Shown in pieces: positions 31,064 to 39,213 of a DNA stretch of 41,523 bases. Source of the stretch: Cytobacillus firmus DS1 (GTDB lineage: Bacteria > Bacillota > Bacilli > Bacillales > Cytobacillaceae); NCBI RefSeq assembly GCF_000565285.1, contig NZ_APVL01000028.1, positions 1 to 41,523 of the forward strand, in the 5' to 3' direction. Position 1 is the first letter of the stretch; each line of letters opens with the position of its first letter. The position numbers and the translations under genes are program-made. Under the pieces are notes generated by a model, which saw nothing but the letters and a program-made list of their open reading frames with translations, did no database searches and was not told the origin of the DNA.

Positions 31064-32278
31064 ATGAAACAGCTGTTAAATACACTGAAAGGTGTCTGGA
31101 AGCTGATTGTACTATTTCTGCTTATTTTATTCACCTTTTCGTATGCCATGTTTCAGGGCGGCTTTGTCAGCTGGTTTTTGTTCTACAGCTTTGTGCCGTT
31201 TGCTTTATATGCCCTTGGTCTGTCGTTTTATTCATTAAACAGCGTTAAAGTGGAGCGGATCCTGCCGAAAACAGAATACAATGCGGGTGAGCAGGCTGTG
31301 ATTACTCTGAAGATAAGCAGGGGATCAGCTTTTCCTTTATTGTACCTCGTCATTGAGGATGAAATGAGTGAACAGCTCCTGCGTGCCAGGAAGTCAAATG
31401 AGGCAAAGCGGTTTTTATTTCCGGGGTTCCAGAAGGAAATGTCCATTCAATACAAGATTAATAGTCTGCCCAGGGGAGAGCATTTTTTTGCCTCTGTCCG
31501 TTTTAAAACGGGTGATCTGCTTGGTTTAATAGAAAAAGAACGGCAAGCTCCCGCTGAGAGCAGGATGATTGTCTACCCGGCGTATGAGGAAATGATCTAT
31601 AAGCCTGTGGCCCATCATTACGACCAGGGGATGACTGCTTCAAAAGAGCGGGTGCAAAGGGATACTTCCATGGCAATCGGCATCAGGGAGTATCAGCCGG
31701 GAGACAGATTTTCCTGGATTAACTGGAAAGCTACCGCAAAGCGAAATGATATCATGACCAAGGAATTCGAACAAAGGCAATCCCATGATGTCTATATCCT
31801 GATGGATTGTGCAGCGGATAGCCGATTTGAGGCCATCGTTTCGTTTACTGCCTCCATTTTGAGGGCCATTCTCCGAAAAGGAGCACAGGTTGGGTTTTTG
31901 ACCTCTGCAGCTGCCCGTACAGCTTTTCCGATCAGAGGCGGAGAAGCACACCAGCTCCAGCTGTTCTATCATTTGGCAAAAATAAAAGATGATTCGGCAG
32001 CATCAGTGGACCGGGTTCTTGAAGCAGAGCATTTTCTCCTGCAGCAGAACAGTCAGCTGATGATTGTTACAGCACAATTAACAAAAGCACTTATAGAGAA
32101 AGCCGGATTTTTTATATCCAAAAATGGGGCTATGACTATATTTTTAATCAAAAATGAGCATGAATCTCCTTCTGGTGATGAACTGCTGCTTAAAGCCTCT
32201 GCGAATGCCAGGGGAATCCGGGTTATATTAGTTCATAACGGACATTTTGCAGATGTGTTTTCGGGGGTGGGCATGTAA
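31064..32278 (+). CDS. yeaD: DUF58 membrane protein (YeaD-like)
   Basis: This encodes 404 residues. Two membrane helices lie near the N-terminus (LIVLFLLILFTFSYAMF; SWFLFYSFVPFALYALGL). A beta domain follows (about 60-170). The DUF58 signature is IREYQPGDRFSWINWKATAK at about 205-225, followed by a vWA-like part (HDVYILMDCAADSRF). DUF58 proteins pair with MoxR ATPases, and a vWA metal-site fold is typical of their partners. It is encoded two bases after the MoxR gene and overlaps the next gene by one base, so the three are one operon. The order matches B. subtilis yeaC-yeaD-yebA. No defect was seen. Confidence 0.87.
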   Translation: MKQLLNTLKGVWKLIVLFLLILFTFSYAMFQGGFVSWFLFYSFVPFALYALGLSFYSLNSVKVERILPKTEYNAGEQAVITLKISRGSAFPLLYLVIEDEMSEQLLRARKSNEAKRFLFPGFQKEMSIQYKINSLPRGEHFFASVRFKTGDLLGLIEKERQAPAESRMIVYPAYEEMIYKPVAHHYDQGMTASKERVQRDTSMAIGIREYQPGDRFSWINWKATAKRNDIMTKEFEQRQSHDVYILMDCAADSRFEAIVSFTASILRAILRKGAQVGFLTSAAARTAFPIRGGEAHQLQLFYHLAKIKDDSAASVDRVLEAEHFLLQQNSQLMIVTAQLTKALIEKAGFFISKNGAMTIFLIKNEHESPSGDELLLKASANARGIRVILVHNGHFADVFSGVGM

Positions 32279-34482
32279 TGGGATATCAGCGGGTACAAAA
32301 GGATTTTGCCACCTTTCTTCTTTATGTTCTTGGCTTTTTCTTATTATGGGAATGGCTGCGCCCGGTTGAAGAGCTGACAGATACGTCGAATATTATCGTT
32401 TTCCTTGTGTTCCTTGTATTGTCACTCCTGCTGGCTTTCTTTGGCGTAAGTCCAGTAATGAGCAGTATTATTAAGGTGCTTTATATTTTATATGAGCTGC
32501 ATTATTTATATTTTGAAGGCTCCTTTTTTCAGTTTTCATGGATAGCCGTGTTTGCATCGGATATGTGGCATAACTTTGGTTTGCTTGCTGAGAGAGACTG
32601 GCCTGCCATAACCAATCTTTTCAGAAGTCTGCTTTTTTTCATACTGCTGTGGCTGATGACCTATTTGATTCAGTACTGGCTGATTAATCGCAGACAGATT
32701 TTCATTTTCTTTTTCATGACACTCATTTATATAACAGTTCTGGACACCTTTACACCTTACACGGCAGACGCAGCGATTGTCAGGGCGGTTATTGCGGGCT
32801 TTACGGTTATGGGCATCTTAACGTTTAACCGTCTTCTGGAGCAGGAAGGGCTGAAAAAAGAAGCCTCCCTGTCGCGCAAATGGATGATTCCGCTGACTGC
32901 TCTGATCGCGCTAAGCACCGGCTTGGGATTTGCTGCCCCTAAGGCAGAACCGATTTGGCCCGATCCTGTTCCTTTTATTAAATCCTATGGGCAAAACAGC
33001 GGCAGTGATGGCCCGGGTATTCAGAAAATCGGCTATGGTGAAGACGATTCCCGCCTTGGCGGCCCTTTTATAGGAGATAATGCTGTGGTTTTCAGGGCGG
33101 AAGTGGAGTCCCGCCATTACTGGAAGGTGGAAACGAAGGATACGTATACAGGCAAGGGATGGGTAACCTCCCAGCCTGAAGGGGAATACCTTCCGTTTGG
33201 AATGGGAGAAGAAATCCCGGTTACATCGTTCATCGATAACGATGCAATTGAAACCACTGAAGAAGTAAGCTCTGTTTATACTTTTATGAATTACCCTCAT
33301 GTAGTGTATCCATTAGGGTTAAAAAATATTGAAGCTTCGCCTTTCATTACCTTTGAGCTGGAAACGGCCACAGAAAAGATCCGGACATTGGATAGTGGGC
33401 GGCCATTTGCATTGGAAGATTACAAATTGGGTTTTGAGGTGCCTGAATACAGTGTGACTGCCATGAAGGCATCGGGAGCAAAAGCGGAATCACTTCCTGA
33501 GGAATTTTTGTCCCGATATACACAGCTGCCTGAAGAACTGCCTGAAAGAGTCAGGGAGCTGGCGCAGGAAATCACTCAGGATCAGCCGGATTGGTTTGAA
33601 AAAGCCAGGGAGCTTGAGAGGTATTTCCGAAGAGCGGAATATACCTACAGCCAGACAGACGCAGCAGTTCCGGATGAGAATGAGGATTATGTTGACCAAT
33701 TCTTATTTGATACCAAAGTGGGGTATTGCGACAACTTCTCTTCCTCCATGGTGGTTATGGCGAGGTCTATTGGATTGCCGGCAAGATGGGTGAAGGGCTA
33801 TACAGAAGGAGAATTCAAGCAGTCATTAGGGTCTGGACTTCGCTTGTTTGAGGTAACAAATAACAATGCCCATTCATGGGTGGAAATTTATTTTCCTGAA
33901 ATGGGCTGGGTTCCATTTGAACCAACTCAGGGCTTTAATAATAACGTACAGTTCAACTTCGACACTGCCGGCCAAAATACGAGCCAGCCGGAAGCAGATA
34001 AGCCAAAAGAGACTGAGACTCCCATCAAGCCGGACAAGCCTGAAGTAACATCATCGGAAGAATCGCCGTTTACTTTAGAAAAGCTTTGGAGCAATATTGA
34101 GTCTTTCTTTAAAGAACATTGGAAAGTCATCGGAGCAGCCGTTTTGGCAGCGGCTTTGCTTGTTATTGTGATTTTCCAGAAACGGGGTAAATGGCTGCCT
34201 CATTACTTCATCTGGAGATTTAAAAGAACAAGGAATGATGAGCATTTCTCCAAGGCTTATCTGATTCTCTTAAAGGAATTGGACCGCTACGGGCTAAAGC
34301 GGAAAAACGGACAAACCTTGAGGGAGTATGCCAAATATATCGACAGCTTTTTCTCCACAAGGGAAATGAGCAGGCTGACAGCATACTACGAAGAGCTTGT
34401 CTACAGGGGGGTCCTGAGAGAAGGAAGCTGGAATGATACGAAGGAATTGTGGGAAAATTTAATTAAAAGAACAATAGCTTGA
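32278..34482 (+). CDS. yebA: TgpA-like membrane transglutaminase (YebA-like)
   Basis: This encodes 734 residues. The first ~210 hold about six membrane helices. A large extracellular part follows, with a transglutaminase core at about 470-550: Cys in VGYCDNFSSSMVVMARSIG, His in NNNAHSWVEIYFPEMGW and the acidic FEPTQGF end. A Pro/Lys/Glu linker leads to one more helix (VIGAAVLAAALLVIVIF, about 620), and a cytoplasmic DUF4129-like tail with YEELVYRG ends the protein. This is the TgpA/YebA plan, the outer-face enzyme of the MoxR-DUF58-transglutaminase trio; the substrate is not known. The stop codon sits inside the guaA promoter (TTGACC, 34479-34484). Confidence 0.88.
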   Translation: MGYQRVQKDFATFLLYVLGFFLLWEWLRPVEELTDTSNIIVFLVFLVLSLLLAFFGVSPVMSSIIKVLYILYELHYLYFEGSFFQFSWIAVFASDMWHNFGLLAERDWPAITNLFRSLLFFILLWLMTYLIQYWLINRRQIFIFFFMTLIYITVLDTFTPYTADAAIVRAVIAGFTVMGILTFNRLLEQEGLKKEASLSRKWMIPLTALIALSTGLGFAAPKAEPIWPDPVPFIKSYGQNSGSDGPGIQKIGYGEDDSRLGGPFIGDNAVVFRAEVESRHYWKVETKDTYTGKGWVTSQPEGEYLPFGMGEEIPVTSFIDNDAIETTEEVSSVYTFMNYPHVVYPLGLKNIEASPFITFELETATEKIRTLDSGRPFALEDYKLGFEVPEYSVTAMKASGAKAESLPEEFLSRYTQLPEELPERVRELAQEITQDQPDWFEKARELERYFRRAEYTYSQTDAAVPDENEDYVDQFLFDTKVGYCDNFSSSMVVMARSIGLPARWVKGYTEGEFKQSLGSGLRLFEVTNNNAHSWVEIYFPEMGWVPFEPTQGFNNNVQFNFDTAGQNTSQPEADKPKETETPIKPDKPEVTSSEESPFTLEKLWSNIESFFKEHWKVIGAAVLAAALLVIVIFQKRGKWLPHYFIWRFKRTRNDEHFSKAYLILLKELDRYGLKRKNGQTLREYAKYIDSFFSTREMSRLTAYYEELVYRGVLREGSWNDTKELWENLIKRTIA

Positions 34483-34508
34483 CCGGGATTTGCCGCTGTT
34501 GTTACAAT
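34479..34508 (+). promoter_or_regulatory. Promoter of guaA
   Basis: TTGACC (34479-34484) overlaps the yebA stop. After 18 bases comes TACAAT (34503-34508), about 60 bases before the riboswitch. Confidence 0.7.
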
Positions 34509-34569
34509 AGGCAAATAAGACAGCGGCATATTGTTCGGGTTTTGCCGTTTTATACAATTAAATCATGCA

Positions 34570-34719
34570 CCTTCATATATCCTCGATAATATGGTTCGAA
34601 AGTCTCTACCGGATCGCCGTAAATGATCTGACTATGAAGGCAGAAGAAGTTTTTGCTATACGTGAAAACCGGAATTCTGCCTTCACTTTTTTTGTGGAGA
34701 AAGAGTTCCGGTTTTTTTT
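34570..34719 (+). promoter_or_regulatory. Guanine riboswitch with terminator, guaA leader
   Basis: The purine aptamer spans 34570-34640: P1 CCTTCATA/TATGAAGG, the J2/3 box GTCTCTACC, loop CCGTAAAT and J3/1 GACTATG. The C in GACTAT is the base that selects guanine or hypoxanthine over adenine. Downstream, GAAGGCAGAA (34635-34644) can pair with TTCTGCCTTC as an antiterminator that uses the 3' side of P1. The rival terminator is a long stem, 34667-34686 with 34694-34713, ending in a T run to 34719. Ligand binding locks P1 and lets the terminator form, so guanine turns guaA off. The region 34483-34837 holds no gene. Confidence 0.92.
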
Positions 34720-34837
34720 ATTGTCCAGCTTCCCGCTGAAATATATGAAATGCTTGAGAAATTATATTTTTACTAGATATTTTATCTGCAGGAGAGAAGA
34801 CTAAAGGCAATATAACAAAATTAATGGGGTGAACAGT

Positions 34838-36391
34838 GTGACGGGGAAAACAGAACTTCAAAATCAGGAAATGATCGTAGTGCTGGACTTTGGAAGTCAG
34901 TACAATCAGTTAATCACACGCAGAATTCGTGAATTTGGTGTTTACAGTGAGCTGCATCCGCATACGATTACAGCTGCAGAAATCAAGGAAATGAATCCAA
35001 AAGGGATTATTTTCTCCGGCGGCCCTAACAGTGTGTATGGCGAAAATGCCTTCAGATGCGATGAAGAAATATTTGAACTGGGATTGCCGATTTTTGGTAT
35101 CTGCTATGGCATGCAGCTGATGACCATGCATTTTGATGGAAAAGTAGAACCTGCCAAGCACCGTGAATACGGAAAGGCAATCATGAAAATTGAAAATGAA
35201 TCTAAATTGTTTACAGATCTTCCTCGGGAACAGACAGTCTGGATGAGCCATGGCGATCTTGTTGTAGAGGCTCCGGCTGGTTTTACAGTGGATGGAACCA
35301 ATCCGTCTTGCCCGATTGCGGCTATGAGCAATGAAGAGCGCGGTTTATACGCAGTTCAATTCCACCCTGAGGTGCGCCACTCCGTTCATGGAAATGATAT
35401 GCTGAAAAACTTTGTGTTCGGCGTTTGCGGCTGTACTGGCGATTGGTCAATGGAGAACTTCATTGAAATTGAAATGGAAAAGATCCGCCAGGAAGTTGGA
35501 GATAAAAAGGTTCTTTGCGCATTGAGCGGCGGGGTTGATTCTTCTGTTGTTGCCGTCCTTATCCATAAAGCAATCGGAGACCAGCTGACTTGTATTTTCG
35601 TCGATCACGGCCTGCTGAGAAAAGATGAAGCAGAAGGCGTCATGAAGACATTTGCTGATGGCTTTAATATGAATGTAATCAAAGTGGATGCCCAGGAACG
35701 CTTTTTGAATAAGCTTAAAGGTGTGAGCGATCCTGAACAAAAACGTAAAATCATTGGCAATGAATTCATCTATGTATTCGATGATGAAGCTGCTAAGCTT
35801 GAAGGCATTGAGTTCCTTGCACAAGGAACACTTTATACCGATATTATTGAAAGTGGAACAGCTACTGCCCAGACGATTAAATCTCATCACAATGTAGGCG
35901 GGCTTCCTGAAGATATGCAATTTAAGCTGATTGAGCCGCTTAACACTCTGTTTAAAGATGAAGTGCGTGCATTGGGAACAGAGCTTGGCATTCCGGATGA
36001 AATCGTGTGGAGACAGCCATTCCCTGGCCCGGGATTAGGGATCCGTGTACTGGGGGAAATCTCAGAAGATAAGCTTGAAATTGTGCGCGAGTCTGATGCT
36101 ATATTGCGTGAGGAAATCCTAAAGGCAGGGCTTGATCGCGACATTTGGCAATACTTCACGGTTCTGCCTGATATCCGCAGTGTCGGTGTAATGGGAGATG
36201 CCCGGACTTATGATTATACTATTGGAATCCGTGCGGTTACTTCCATAGATGGCATGACATCTGACTGGGCACGTATTCCATGGGATGTACTGGAGATTAT
36301 TTCAACTAGAATCGTTAATGAAGTATCGCATGTCAACAGAGTGGTTTACGATATTACAAGCAAGCCGCCTGCAACAATCGAGTGGGAATAA
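34838..36391 (+). CDS. guaA: GMP synthase (glutamine-hydrolysing)
   Basis: This encodes 517 residues and makes GMP from XMP, ATP and glutamine, the last step of guanine nucleotide synthesis. The N-terminal glutaminase has its nucleophile in GICYGMQLM and the His/Glu pair in VQFHPEVRH. The ATP-pyrophosphatase part has the PP-loop [10 protein letters not shown], and the C-terminal dimer domain ends in the family's [16 protein letters not shown]. It is near-identical in plan to B. subtilis GuaA. GTG 34838 is preferred: GGGGTG at 34826-34831 lies six bases before it, while an in-frame GTG at 34829 overlaps that site. It has its own promoter and guanine riboswitch, and a terminator follows at 36412. 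Confidence 0.97.
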   Translation: MTGKTELQNQEMIVVLDFGSQYNQLITRRIREFGVYSELHPHTITAAEIKEMNPKGIIFSGGPNSVYGENAFRCDEEIFELGLPIFGICYGMQLMTMHFDGKVEPAKHREYGKAIMKIENESKLFTDLPREQTVWMSHGDLVVEAPAGFTVDGTNPSCPIAAMSNEERGLYAVQFHPEVRHSVHGNDMLKNFVFGVCGCTGDWSMENFIEIEMEKIRQEVGDKKVLCALSGGVDSSVVAVLIHKAIGDQLTCIFVDHGLLRKDEAEGVMKTFADGFNMNVIKVDAQERFLNKLKGVSDPEQKRKIIGNEFIYVFDDEAAKLEGIEFLAQGTLYTDIIESGTATAQTIKSHHNVGGLPEDMQFKLIEPLNTLFKDEVRALGTELGIPDEIVWRQPFPGPGLGIRVLGEISEDKLEIVRESDAILREEILKAGLDRDIWQYFTVLPDIRSVGVMGDARTYDYTIGIRAVTSIDGMTSDWARIPWDVLEIISTRIVNEVSHVNRVVYDITSKPPATIEWE

Positions 36392-36411
36392 AATACGAAC
36401 ATTGTTAAAAT

Positions 36412-36437
36412 GCGGACATGAAAATGTTCGCTTTTTC
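36412..36437 (+). terminator. Rho-independent terminator after guaA
   Basis: GCGGACAT (36412-36419) pairs with ATGTTCGC (36424-36431) around a GAAA loop, followed by TTTTT. Confidence 0.88.
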
Positions 36438-36439
36438 TA

Positions 36440-36468
36440 TTGACTGGGACTTTTTGAGGTGCTATGAT
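36440..36468 (+). promoter_or_regulatory. Promoter of pbuG
   Basis: TTGACT (36440-36445), a 17-base spacer and TATGAT (36463-36468) lie directly after the guaA terminator, about 25 bases before the second riboswitch. Confidence 0.8.
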
Positions 36469-36491
36469 AAAGAAGAATTAAATATGTCGTT

Positions 36492-36664
36492 TTACGTCGT
36501 ATAATATTGGGGATATGGCCCAAAAGTTTCTACCGAGCTACCGTAAATAGCTTGACTACGAGGTAAGTGCAGATAGGGATGTTTTTGCCATTATTTTTTA
36601 GTTTCCCCTATTGCAAGCACGAGCCCAGTTGTCAATGCTCCGGTAGTCAAACCGGAGTTTTTTT
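36492..36664 (+). promoter_or_regulatory. Guanine riboswitch with terminator, pbuG leader
   Basis: The aptamer spans 36492-36566: P1 TTACGTCGTA/TACGAGGTAA with one mismatch, P2 TTGGG/CCCAA around GATATGG, the J2/3 box GTTTCTACC, loop CCGTAAAT and J3/1 GACTACG with the guanine-selecting C. The expression platform has a possible alternative pairing of GTGC...ATAGGG (about 36567-36579) with CCCTA...GCAC (to 36620). A terminator stem, CTCCGGT (36638-36644) with ACCGGAG (36651-36657), is followed by seven T's. Excess guanine should shut off uptake. Confidence 0.92.
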
Positions 36665-36701
36665 ATTGAAAAAATAAAGACAGCCAATAGGGGGAAAAGA
36701 A

Positions 36702-38030
36702 ATGAAGAAGTACTTCCAGTTTGAAGAACTTGGTACTAACTATCGCCGTGAATTCATCGGCGGACTCACAACATTTTTAGCAATGGCGTATATTTTAGTC
36801 GTTAATCCGATTACTTTATCGTTAATGGATATACCGGATTTGCCGGATGCCATGAGAATGGACTATGGAGCAGTATTTGTAGCAACAGCAGTGGCTGCGG
36901 CAATTGGATCCCTGTTGATGGGTGTACTGGCCAGATATCCGATTGCACTTGCTCCGGGTATGGGATTAAATGCATTTTTTGCTTATACTGTCGTTTTAAC
37001 GATGGGAATTCCTTGGCAACATGCATTAGGCGGGGTTCTGATCTCAGGGATTATCTTTATCTTTTTATCCCTTTCAGGTCTGCGTGAAAAAATCATTAAC
37101 TCGATTCCTGCTGAATTAAAGTATGCGGTCAGTGCAGGAATCGGCTTGTTTATTACATTTGTAGGCGCTCAAAGCGCAGGGCTGATTGTCAACAATGATG
37201 CGGTCCTTGTAGGATTAGGGGATTTTACTGACGGGAATGTGCTCCTGGCCATTTTCGGCATCGTTATAACAGTGATCCTGATGACAAAAGGAATTAAAGG
37301 CGGAATCTTTATAGGTATGGTAATCACGACGGTTGTTGGGATGATTGCCGGATTAATTGATGTTCCAGGAAAGGTTGTTGATTCCGTGCCAAGTGTGGCT
37401 CCAACGTTTGGGGCGGCATTCGGGGCATACAGCGACCCTTCATTCTTCTCAACAAGCATGCTGGTCGTTGTCCTGACATTCCTTTTCGTTGACTTCTTTG
37501 ATACAGCGGGTACTTTAGTGGGTGTTGCCAACCAGGCGGGACTAATGAAGGAAAATAAGTTGCCGCGCGCAGGTAAAGCGCTTCTGGCGGACTCAACAGC
37601 AACAGTCGTTGGTGCGATATTCGGAACATCCACAACAACTTCCTTTATTGAATCTTCCTCAGGGGTTGCGGCAGGTGCGAGAACAGGATTTGCATCGATA
37701 GTCACAGCAGGATTCTTCCTGTTATCACTATTCTTCTTCCCGCTTTTAGAAGTCATTACTTCTGCGGTGACGGCTCCGGCACTTATCATTGTCGGTGTAT
37801 TGATGGTTGCATCATTAGGCAATATTGACTGGACAAAGTTTGAAATCGCTGTTCCGGCATTCCTGACAATTATTGCAATGCCATTGACTTACAGTATCGC
37901 AACAGGAATCGCAATCGGATTTATCTTCTATCCAATCACGATGATCGTAAAAGGAAGAATCAAAGAAATTCACCCAATCATGTATGTGCTGTTCGTCATA
38001 TTTGTTATGTATTTCATTTTCCTGAAGTAA
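36702..38030 (+). CDS. pbuG: Guanine/hypoxanthine permease (NCS2 family)
   Basis: This encodes 442 residues with about 12-14 membrane helices. It carries the AzgA/PbuG marks: TNYRREFIGGLTTFLAMAYI at the start, APGMGLNAFFAYTVV, and FVDFFDTAGTLVGVANQAGL with ALLADSTATVVGAIFGTSTTTSFIESSSGVAAGARTG-type sequence in the substrate region. It imports guanine and hypoxanthine by proton symport. AGGGGG-type site and ATG are well spaced. It sits behind its own promoter and guanine riboswitch, and the guaA-pbuG order is as in B. subtilis, so purine synthesis and salvage are controlled in parallel. A terminator follows. A long antisense frame inside (37169-37822) is a shadow. Confidence 0.95.
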   Translation: MKKYFQFEELGTNYRREFIGGLTTFLAMAYILVVNPITLSLMDIPDLPDAMRMDYGAVFVATAVAAAIGSLLMGVLARYPIALAPGMGLNAFFAYTVVLTMGIPWQHALGGVLISGIIFIFLSLSGLREKIINSIPAELKYAVSAGIGLFITFVGAQSAGLIVNNDAVLVGLGDFTDGNVLLAIFGIVITVILMTKGIKGGIFIGMVITTVVGMIAGLIDVPGKVVDSVPSVAPTFGAAFGAYSDPSFFSTSMLVVVLTFLFVDFFDTAGTLVGVANQAGLMKENKLPRAGKALLADSTATVVGAIFGTSTTTSFIESSSGVAAGARTGFASIVTAGFFLLSLFFFPLLEVITSAVTAPALIIVGVLMVASLGNIDWTKFEIAVPAFLTIIAMPLTYSIATGIAIGFIFYPITMIVKGRIKEIHPIMYVLFVIFVMYFIFLK

Positions 38031-38042
38031 TATTATGAATTA

Positions 38043-38072
38043 GGCCCGCTTCAATGCGGGTCTCTTTTTATT
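38043..38072 (+). terminator. Rho-independent terminator after pbuG
   Basis: GGCCCGC (38043-38049) pairs with GCGGGTC (38056-38062), followed by TCTTTTTATTTT. Confidence 0.88.
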
Positions 38073-38089
38073 TTATTAAACTCAATCCG

Positions 38090-38118
38090 TTGACTTCCCG
38101 GACAGGCTTTAATACCAT
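38090..38118 (+). promoter_or_regulatory. Promoter of glcT
   Basis: TTGACT (38090-38095), a 17-base spacer and TACCAT (38113-38118) lie about 35 bases before the glcT ATG. The -10 is weak. Confidence 0.6.
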
Positions 38119-38153
38119 GAGAGTACATTTGTTTAATGGGCGGGGAGAAGAGA

Positions 38154-38996
38154 ATGGGTGAGTATAAGGTTAAAAAAGTGCTGAATAATAACGTCCTTAT
38201 TGGCAGCCATGAGTCATTAGGAGAAGTTGTCATGATTGGAAAAGGGATTGGCTTCAACCGGAAATCGGGCCAGCCAATCGATTCTGCTTTGGCTGAAAAG
38301 CTCTTTGTGCTTAAAAATGAAAAAGAGCAGGAGAATTATCTGAAGCTCATGCCTTATGTGGAGAATGAATTGCATGAAGCGATTATCTCCTCGATCCAAT
38401 TGATTAAGCAAAAGGCAAACTCCATGCTTAATGAACATATCCATGTTGCGCTGACTGACCACTTGATGTTTGCGATAACACGCATGAAGAAAGGGATGGA
38501 AATGAGAAATCCTTTTCTTATCGAAACGAAGACCCTTTACCCATTCGAATTCGAAATAGCCCAGGAAGTTGTAAATCTTATAGGGCATCGCACCGGTATT
38601 TATTTGCCGGAAGGAGAGGTTGGGTTTATTGCCTTGCACGTTCACAGTGCTGTAATGAACCGTGATTTATCCGAAGTGAATCAGCATTCTCAACTGGTGA
38701 CTCATCTCGTTAACATGATTGAAGACCAGCTGGACATTCAAATTGATAAAGATAGCATTGATTATATGAGGCTTGTCCGCCATATCCGCTTCACCATTGA
38801 AAGGGTCAACAAAGGTGAGGTCGTTGAAGAACCGGAAAAAATAACTTCACTCTTGAAAGAAGAATATCCGGTGTGCTACAATCTCTCTTGGAAGCTCATT
38901 AAAGTAATGCAGCAAACATTAAAAAAACCAGTCTTTAATGCAGAAGCTGTTTATCTGACAATGCATCTGCAGAGGCTTCAAAAGAAAATAAATTAA
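38154..38996 (+). CDS. glcT: Transcription antiterminator GlcT (BglG/SacY family)
   Basis: This encodes 280 residues. The RNA-binding CAT domain is at 1 to about 58 (YKVKKVLNNNVLIGSHESLGEVVMIGKGIGFNRKSG). Two PTS regulation domains follow, each with conserved histidines (LTDHLMFAI and FIALHVHSA in the first; RHIRFTIERV and VYLTMHLQRL in the second). In B. subtilis GlcT binds the RAT element of ptsG RNA when glucose is transported and is held inactive by phosphorylation through EII-Glc when it is not. ATG 38154 is chosen for its GGGGAGA site; an in-frame ATG at 38136 would add six residues and overlap the site. The target leader lies directly downstream. Confidence 0.93.
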   Translation: MGEYKVKKVLNNNVLIGSHESLGEVVMIGKGIGFNRKSGQPIDSALAEKLFVLKNEKEQENYLKLMPYVENELHEAIISSIQLIKQKANSMLNEHIHVALTDHLMFAITRMKKGMEMRNPFLIETKTLYPFEFEIAQEVVNLIGHRTGIYLPEGEVGFIALHVHSAVMNRDLSEVNQHSQLVTHLVNMIEDQLDIQIDKDSIDYMRLVRHIRFTIERVNKGEVVEEPEKITSLLKEEYPVCYNLSWKLIKVMQQTLKKPVFNAEAVYLTMHLQRLQKKIN

Positions 38997-39032
38997 TTAC
39001 GATAGTATCTTGTCCAGAAATGGCAAGTCTTT

Positions 39033-39148
39033 ACGTGTTACTGATTCGATCAGGCATGAGTGAAGAAAGGTAATTGAATTTAGGTAAATAGGGTATGATA
39101 CCCTTGTATGCACCTGAATTCTATCTTTTTTTCCTCATGCCTTTTTTA
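39033..39148 (+). promoter_or_regulatory. ptsG leader: RAT antiterminator and overlapping terminator
   Basis: The RAT-type hairpin is at 39033-39063 (ACGTGTTACTGATTCGATCAGGCATG), very like the B. subtilis ptsG RAT as remembered. Its 3' part GGCATGAG (39053-39060) also pairs with CTCATGCC (39134-39141), which is followed by TTTTTT, so RAT and terminator exclude each other. Between the terminator arms sits a further stem, GAATTTAGGT / ACCTGAATTC (39076-39085, 39112-39121), enclosing GGGTA/TACCC. GlcT bound to RAT would prevent termination. The ptsG promoter should lie upstream of 39033, but no good match was seen. Confidence 0.85.
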
Positions 39149-39213
39149 TTTTTTAATGGTTGCCGCTATTAAATGAAAACGCTTAATGAGTAAAAATTTT
39201 AGGGGGTTAACAT

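Noticed and set aside
34565..34804. Open frame of 79 codons upstream of guaA
   Set aside because: It lies entirely over the guanine riboswitch and its terminator and has no ribosome site; the RNA structure explains the sequence.
37169..37822. Long antisense frame (217 codons) inside pbuG
   Set aside because: It is a mirror of the strongly coding NCS2 permease, rich in Pro/Thr/Ile as such shadows are, with no start signal.
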